From Sipunculus nudus (Eukaryota > Annelida > Sipuncula > Golfingiida > Sipunculidae), in NCBI GenBank assembly GCA_026874595.1, contig CM049310.1, positions 32,737,558-32,801,557 of the forward strand: DNA of 64,000 nucleotides. Direction: 5' to 3'. Below are positions 58,878 through 64,000 of this stretch, piece by piece. Both the position numbers and the translations under genes were made by a program. Below the pieces are notes generated by a model. The model was not told the DNA's origin. It saw only the letters and a list, made by a program, of their open reading frames with translations, and did no database searches. How positions within the stretch are numbered: position 1 is the first letter of the stretch; every line of letters starts with the position of its first letter.

Positions 58878-59081
58878 CATGGGTGGAAGATGGACAATGG
58901 GATCCTGTAACCTATTTGGTATGAGGGCTATATGCTCCCTCAAAAGCTTGTCGACCTAGCACTGGATACAACAGACACCTCAGATACTGAATCAGATACA
59001 AATGAATTTCAGGATGGTCAACCAGAATTTGTGGCATACTGCAGTGATGAATGTGAGAGTGAAGGTGATGATTTATTATAA
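58878..59081 (+). pseudogene. Decayed transposon-like ORF end with acidic tail
   Basis: The plus frame reads HGWKMDNGIL, a stop, then PIWYEGYMLPQKLVDLALD, followed by an acidic tail (DTTDTSDTESDTNEF ... ECESEGDDLL) and TAA at 59,079-59,081. A GW..DG...P.WYEG..LP..L motif followed by an acidic serine-rich tail is how several DDE-type transposon proteins end (recollection, family not named). The internal stop argues for a relic. Confidence 0.45.
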
Positions 59082-60417
59082 GATACAAGAATTTATTCAT
59101 GGACAGTTCAAAACTCTAAAGCTACTTAAATGTTTCAGTGCTGACACTATTTGATCCATATACTCAGATTTTGTTTTGTTTTGTATATTATGTAAGGTGC
59201 ATAAACCAAAAGTCGTGTACTTATTTCAGGTATCCTATTTAGAAAAATGTATTACTCCTTCCTGAAACAGAGAAACAGGTTTTCTGTGTTAGTATCTTGT
59301 GCATTTGATATGCTTATATGAAGAAAGTCAATGGTATGTATTCTTCAAACTTTAATATCTTTAGCAATTTTGGATACATAGAGACAATACTGATATCAGC
59401 TGAAAGCTGAGATTCATCTCTTTTTGTTGGTATTAAAAAACATGTTATATGTTGCCTTCAATAACTGAAACAACATAGAAAACAGAAAAATATATTACAT
59501 TTCATCAACATTTTCTAACTCAAGGGTTGAATTTGAGTTTGTTAAAACAACACATACGTGCATGTATAAAATGAGCTTACACTGATTAATAATAAGCTTT
59601 CGTTTGGTATATTAAAAGTACATTTCCTTAAAAAAACTGTATGTCTTACTGAATGATGAATGCCATTGTGATTAATATGATTTTACAAGCCTAGAAAAAT
59701 GATTTTATACGATACACCAATAAACATGCTGGTAAATACTATTGAGCCCCAATATTTTTACTTTTACCATTTAAATTCAATATATAGGCATCCTTAGTTT
59801 TCCAAAAATACCCATTTTGTTGAGTTGTTGGGGTGCACGGTGGACATTGGTAGCCCATGGCCTATGACTTGTTGTGGTCGTCTGTCATATAAATTCTGAG
59901 ATACCGATGCTCACCTATACGTGAACAGGACCACAGGGACGGTGTATTTGACTGGCGTTAATCAATACATGCCTATACTAGAGTGATCAGTATTCATTGA
60001 TTTCCATTATGTCTTACATATTTTATGACTATATATCAGTCATAAATCATTTATTATTTAATCGAACATGATATACATTGGTTTTTTATCCTGGGGTTTT
60101 GAAAACACATAATCACCCGTACCGTGCATGTAGGTGTTCTTCTGTCGCGTGTGGATCGCTTCGGAAATTGAAAATGGAGGAATACAACTGGTACCATCGT
60201 ATCTAAGATATTTTAAAGTCAGTTAATGAATAGTTCAAGCTGCAATCTCTTTTTGAAAAGTCATACAATTTTCCCATAAGGCTACCAGTTTATTGAGGTC
60301 CCATTGGTGGTCCTCAATTCGAGGTTTCACTCTATATTTTTTTTAAAGTTTTATGTTGCTCAGGTACATAACCACGAGTTCGAGTATCGAATAATCCCGT
60401 CAAGGATCCTGACCTGC
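59082..60417. other. AT-rich spacer
   Basis: No coding segment or clear repeat border seen. Confidence 0.5.
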
Positions 60418-61560
60418 GGGTCAAAACATGCCCCGCGCGCAGGGCCCTAGCCCTAGTCCCGACGTGACATCGACTTAAGATCGTGTTAATACCGGGTAAT
60501 ACCGGGACAAAAATTTGGTGGCATCAGAAATTGAGAAAAGATCGGGGTGACATCGGGAATTTTTTTTATTTGATTAACTATTATTGAATCGGGTTGGCAA
60601 CTGGATCATGTCGTGGGTATATATCAAGAGATATCTGGATGCATCGTACTGACATCATTTAACAACGAAAGTACATGTCATGTTAACATATTTTCCTGGT
60701 CAACATAACTCACGCAATCATGAAGTGGATTATCATGTTAAAACATTAAATATTTCCCTGTGTATTCCATAGCATATGATTGCATTGTTTATATGTATAT
60801 ATATTTGGCCTGTGTTTCTTTACTACTCACACATAATAAAATATGGTAAAAGATGCACTATTCATTCAGGAATTTAAAATTGACACGTATAATTACTATT
60901 TTACAGCAGCCAACATACCTTGCATCTGAAATGCTCCTGTTATTCACTGTGTCCGTCTGATGTAAAGTTTTGAAATGCCGTGCTAGTATGTTACTTACAA
61001 AAACGAAGGTGGCCGATTACCCGAAAGCTAGTGTACAAGAACCTACACACAGCTAGTCTTGTTTAAAAGGTGTCAAACATTTACATCACTGTGTCCGTCT
61101 GTTTGTCTTATATGAATATATGATCGTATATGATTTGACATATGTGGATCCATAATAATATAGGATAACACTCATATCTTTCGGCATAGCTTCTCAAAGG
61201 AAAATGTGACCATACAATATATGTTGAAGTTTGAATAAAGAAAACAATGCAATTCTTCCTAAATGATGAAGGGGAAATTCATCGAATTATTACTGTTTTA
61301 CTGCTATATTTTGTCGTAGCTATATTTCGGGAAGAATTCAGTCTGTACTATCAACTACTTAAACTAGATATACCGACAAGACATTACAACGCAGCCAATA
61401 CAAACTCCATTTTAGGGCTCCCAAATCTGTGTGAAGCTATCACAGAAATGTGAATCGTGGATATACAGATACCCGTTCATTCATAGGCGGTCAAACACAC
61501 CATAACGACAAGGTAAGACAAATGTAGGACAGGAAATGTAAAAAGGTCCGGTTTGTACAC
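60418..61560. repeat. Diverged tandem duplication, copy 1
   Basis: From GGTCAAAACATGCCCC to about AATGTAAAAAGGTCCGG. Blocks such as CCCGACGTGACATCGACTTA, ACAAAAATTTGGTGGCAT, GGATGCATCGTACTGACATC, TGGATTATCATGTTAAAACA and TTTGAATAAAGAAAACAATG all recur in the same order in copy 2 (61,746 onwards). The right end (61,513-61,553) holds a single degenerate unit of the 33-bp minisatellite. Confidence 0.85.
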
Positions 61561-61745
61561 AACCTGAAATATAAATATCAGTGGATTATGTTTTCAATTT
61601 ACAATTTATATTAATGTTGTACTAAACTACCATATCAGCTTGTCAACCCGCAACCCTTCCAACACAGACTTTATTTCGGCCCGACCCGCACATTCTAAAG
61701 TGTAACCCGCCCCGCACAAAATCTAATGCGGGGGCCCTCGGACTA

Positions 61746-63600
61746 GGGGGTCAAAACCCGCCCAACGCGGGACCCTAGTCCCGACGTGACATCGACTTAT
61801 AACGTCGCATAATATCCGGGTCATACCGGGACAAAAATTTGGTGGCATAGGGACATTTGTTTTAATTTGATAAAAATTATTGAATTGGGTTGGCAACTGG
61901 GTCACATCGTGGATATATCAGGAGATATCTGGATGCATCGTACTGACATCATTAAACATCGAGAGTTCATGTCATGTTAAAATATTTTCCTGGTCAACAT
62001 AACTCACACAATCATGAACGGAATCTGATCCAGCACATAATCTGGATTCAGGAACGCCGTGAGGGAATATTTACGCATAAAAATTCCCTTGAGCACGAAA
62101 GAAGTTAGAAATATGGGCAGAGGCTTGCATTCCTTATGATGCAGGTTTCTAGTTTATGTATGAGGATTTGACAACAGGATATATTCGTTTCCGAGGTAAC
62201 AACTACCATACACTTAACTTGTCCCATACAAGGAGGCATACTTCTGTTAACTTGCCAATACTTGACATGAAAAAAACGTTTCCCCTCGTTGAGAGAATGT
62301 AAATATTTCTTACTTTTAAACATCAAGGACACGGTTAGGGGTAGGGGAAGTACGCAAATTTAATCCCAGTCTAATAAAAACTTTTCTATTTCATAGAACT
62401 GGAGATGTCCCTGACGATCATGTCATTTCGAATGTCGTTCAAATGTGTAAATGCTCAATCAAAATCATGCTGGTTTTCTTACAAAACTTCCAGTATTAAA
62501 GTATTAGGTCGTTACTGTGCAGCACAAAGCTCAATGCCAAAATATCAATTTTCGGGGTACCCATCGTGGCCGAAGTGGATTATCATGTTAAAACATCAAA
62601 ATATTTCCTTGTGTATTCCATATCTTATAATTTCATTGTTTATATATGTATATATATATTTGGTCCTTTTCTTTCCTACTCACACACAATGTTATATTGT
62701 AAAAGATGCACTATTTATTTAGGAATTTAAATTGAGACATATAAATTACTATTTTACCGCGGCCAACATACCTTGCTTCTGAATGCTCCTGTTAAAAGAC
62801 CATTCTCGACTTGTAGTGAGAATTAAACATACCTATCAAAGGTGTCTTATTTTATTTGATTCCGCTAGAAAACCATGTATCAGACATATCTCTCGTGACT
62901 TTGAAACTTGTAAGCTAAAAACGGAACCGGGTGTAAGACGGGATTATCCTCATATACCATACACTTTGCCATTTAGAACAGCTATTTCGTCATTTTCAAA
63001 CTGGGTTAGTATGTGCTTGGGAAAACAACATGTCAGTGTAGGACAAAGCGGACATTTCAGACCCGGCATTACGTGGCCGGTTTACAACTTTCATACAATT
63101 AGGTCAGGAAGATATGATGTCCCCATGGACCTTTCACCTGTCGTGAGTACAAAACACTAGGTTATATTCGTGTCGCGAGTGCAACACACTCGTCGGGGCT
63201 CTTTAATCCTTGTATTTGTTTGTTTGTCTATTTAATTTGACATATGTGGATCCATAATAATGGGATAAAACACGTATCTTTCAACATATGTCTTCTAAAA
63301 ATCTGTGACCATATAATATATAAGAAGGTTTGAATAAAGAAAACAATGCAATCATCCTAAATGAGGATACTGAAGGGAAATTCATCGACTTATTATGACA
63401 TTATTGCTATTTTGTCGTAGCTATATTCCGATCTGTACTATCAGCTAAAGTATACTTAAGAAAGATATGCAGACCACCTAACTGGTACGTTCATGTTTAG
63501 TTTCGTAACTCCATTTTTAGGGCTCTTACAGTAATATAAATCATGTATATATAGATACCCCTACATTCACGGGCTGACAAGCACCCATTGTGAAAAGGTA
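61746..63600. repeat. Diverged tandem duplication, copy 2, with insertions
   Basis: Direct repeat of 60,418-61,560 with two extra segments: about 555 bp at 62,019-62,573 (between ATCATGAA and GTGGATTATC) and the ORF-bearing repeat at 62,803-63,210. It runs directly into the 33-bp minisatellite. Confidence 0.85.
62803..63210. repeat. ORF-bearing interspersed repeat (copy B)
   Basis: Matches 42,893-43,300 over its whole length, roughly 80-85 percent by eye. It keeps a 125-codon plus-strand ORF at 62,783-63,160 with [20 protein letters not shown]. It ends with hairpin-like GCGAGTGCAACACACTCG. It is absent from the paralogous place in copy 1 of the duplication, so it inserted (or replaced sequence) after the duplication. 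Confidence 0.75.
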
Positions 63601-64000
63601 GGACAAAAGAAGGACTGGAAATATAAAAAAAGTAGGGCAAAGCAGGATTGGATATATAAATAAGTAGGACGAAAGTAGGATTAGAAATATTAAAAAGTAG
63701 GGCAAAAGAAGGATTAGAAATATTAAAAGGTAGGGCAAAAGTAGGATTAGAAATATTAAAAAGTAGGACAAAAGTAGGATTAGAAATATTAAAAAGTAGA
63801 ACAAAAGTAGGATTAGAAATATTAAAAAGTAGGACAAAAGTAGGATTAGAAATATTAAAAAGTAGGACAAAAGTAGGATTAGAAATATTAAAAAGTAGGG
63901 CAAAAGTAGGATTAGAAATATTAAAAAGTAGGGCAAAAGTAGGATTAGAAATATTAAAAAGTAGGGCAAAAGTAGGATTAGAAATATTAAAAAGTAGGGA
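63590..64000. repeat. 33-bp minisatellite, about 12 units, continues past the window
   Basis: The unit is GTAGGATTAGAAATATTAAA followed by AAGTAGGACAAAA (33 bp). Early units are more degenerate and the later ones nearly identical apart from GGGCA/GGACA variants. As 33 is a multiple of three, the minus strand reads as an 11-residue hydrophobic repeat (LLSYFLIFLIL), which is not evidence of a gene. Confidence 0.95.

Noticed and set aside
63541-63969. 142-codon leucine-rich minus ORF that looks like a membrane protein
   Set aside because: Translation of a 33-bp minisatellite.
63590-64000. CRISPR-like regular repeats
   Set aside because: The repeats are directly contiguous with no unique spacers, and the genome is eukaryotic.

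Overview
The window looks like nuclear DNA of a lophotrochozoan animal, most likely a bivalve or other mollusc. It is AT-rich and intron-rich. It is crowded with short interspersed repeats that end in ACGG-type microsatellites, similar to the repeats known from bivalves. It also carries an animal-type secreted GH9 cellulase with CBM2-like domains. This is an inference from gene content and repeat style; no species-specific marker was found.

Four protein genes can be supported. (1) On the minus strand, 18,837 down to 535, is a UHMK1/KIS-type Ser/Thr kinase. Eight coding exons join in consistent phase into 374 codons; the C-terminal UHM (RRM-like) exon was not found and probably lies left of base 1. 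(2) On the plus strand, 26,878-28,919, is an NMRAL1-like NmrA-family NAD(P)-binding protein of 309 aa in three coding exons. (3) On the minus strand, 46,931 down to 35,659, is PIGC, a subunit of the GPI-GlcNAc transferase, complete at 283 aa in seven exons. (4) On the minus strand, 51,803-49,440, is an intronless 787-aa secreted GH9 endo-beta-1,4-glucanase with two N-terminal CBM2-like modules, a TATA box and a poly(A) signal. I see no functional link between the four genes.

Most of the rest is repeats. Left part (0.7-18.7 kb, inside the kinase introns): tandem arrays with 326-bp and 302-bp units, two Mutator-like MITE copies, a composite repeat bounded by a GACCCATGGGTC palindrome and a CAGCTGAGCTAAAA hairpin tail, and a TIR element nested in a foldback arm. 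Middle (18.8-26.8 kb and 28.9-35.6 kb): gene-poor, with microsatellites and more copies of the same repeat families. PIGC introns (35.7-46.8 kb): another long composite element, a 93-bp array with a 186-bp higher-order period, and ORF-bearing repeats. Right part (51.9-64 kb): a decayed non-LTR reverse transcriptase, a decayed Helitron/PIF1-type helicase end, a decayed transposon-like ORF end, and a diverged tandem duplication whose second copy runs into a 33-bp minisatellite at the window edge.

Limits: exon calls rest on reading splice signals, phase continuity and remembered family sequences. No alignment or transcript data were available. Untranslated exons and transcription starts are mostly unknown.
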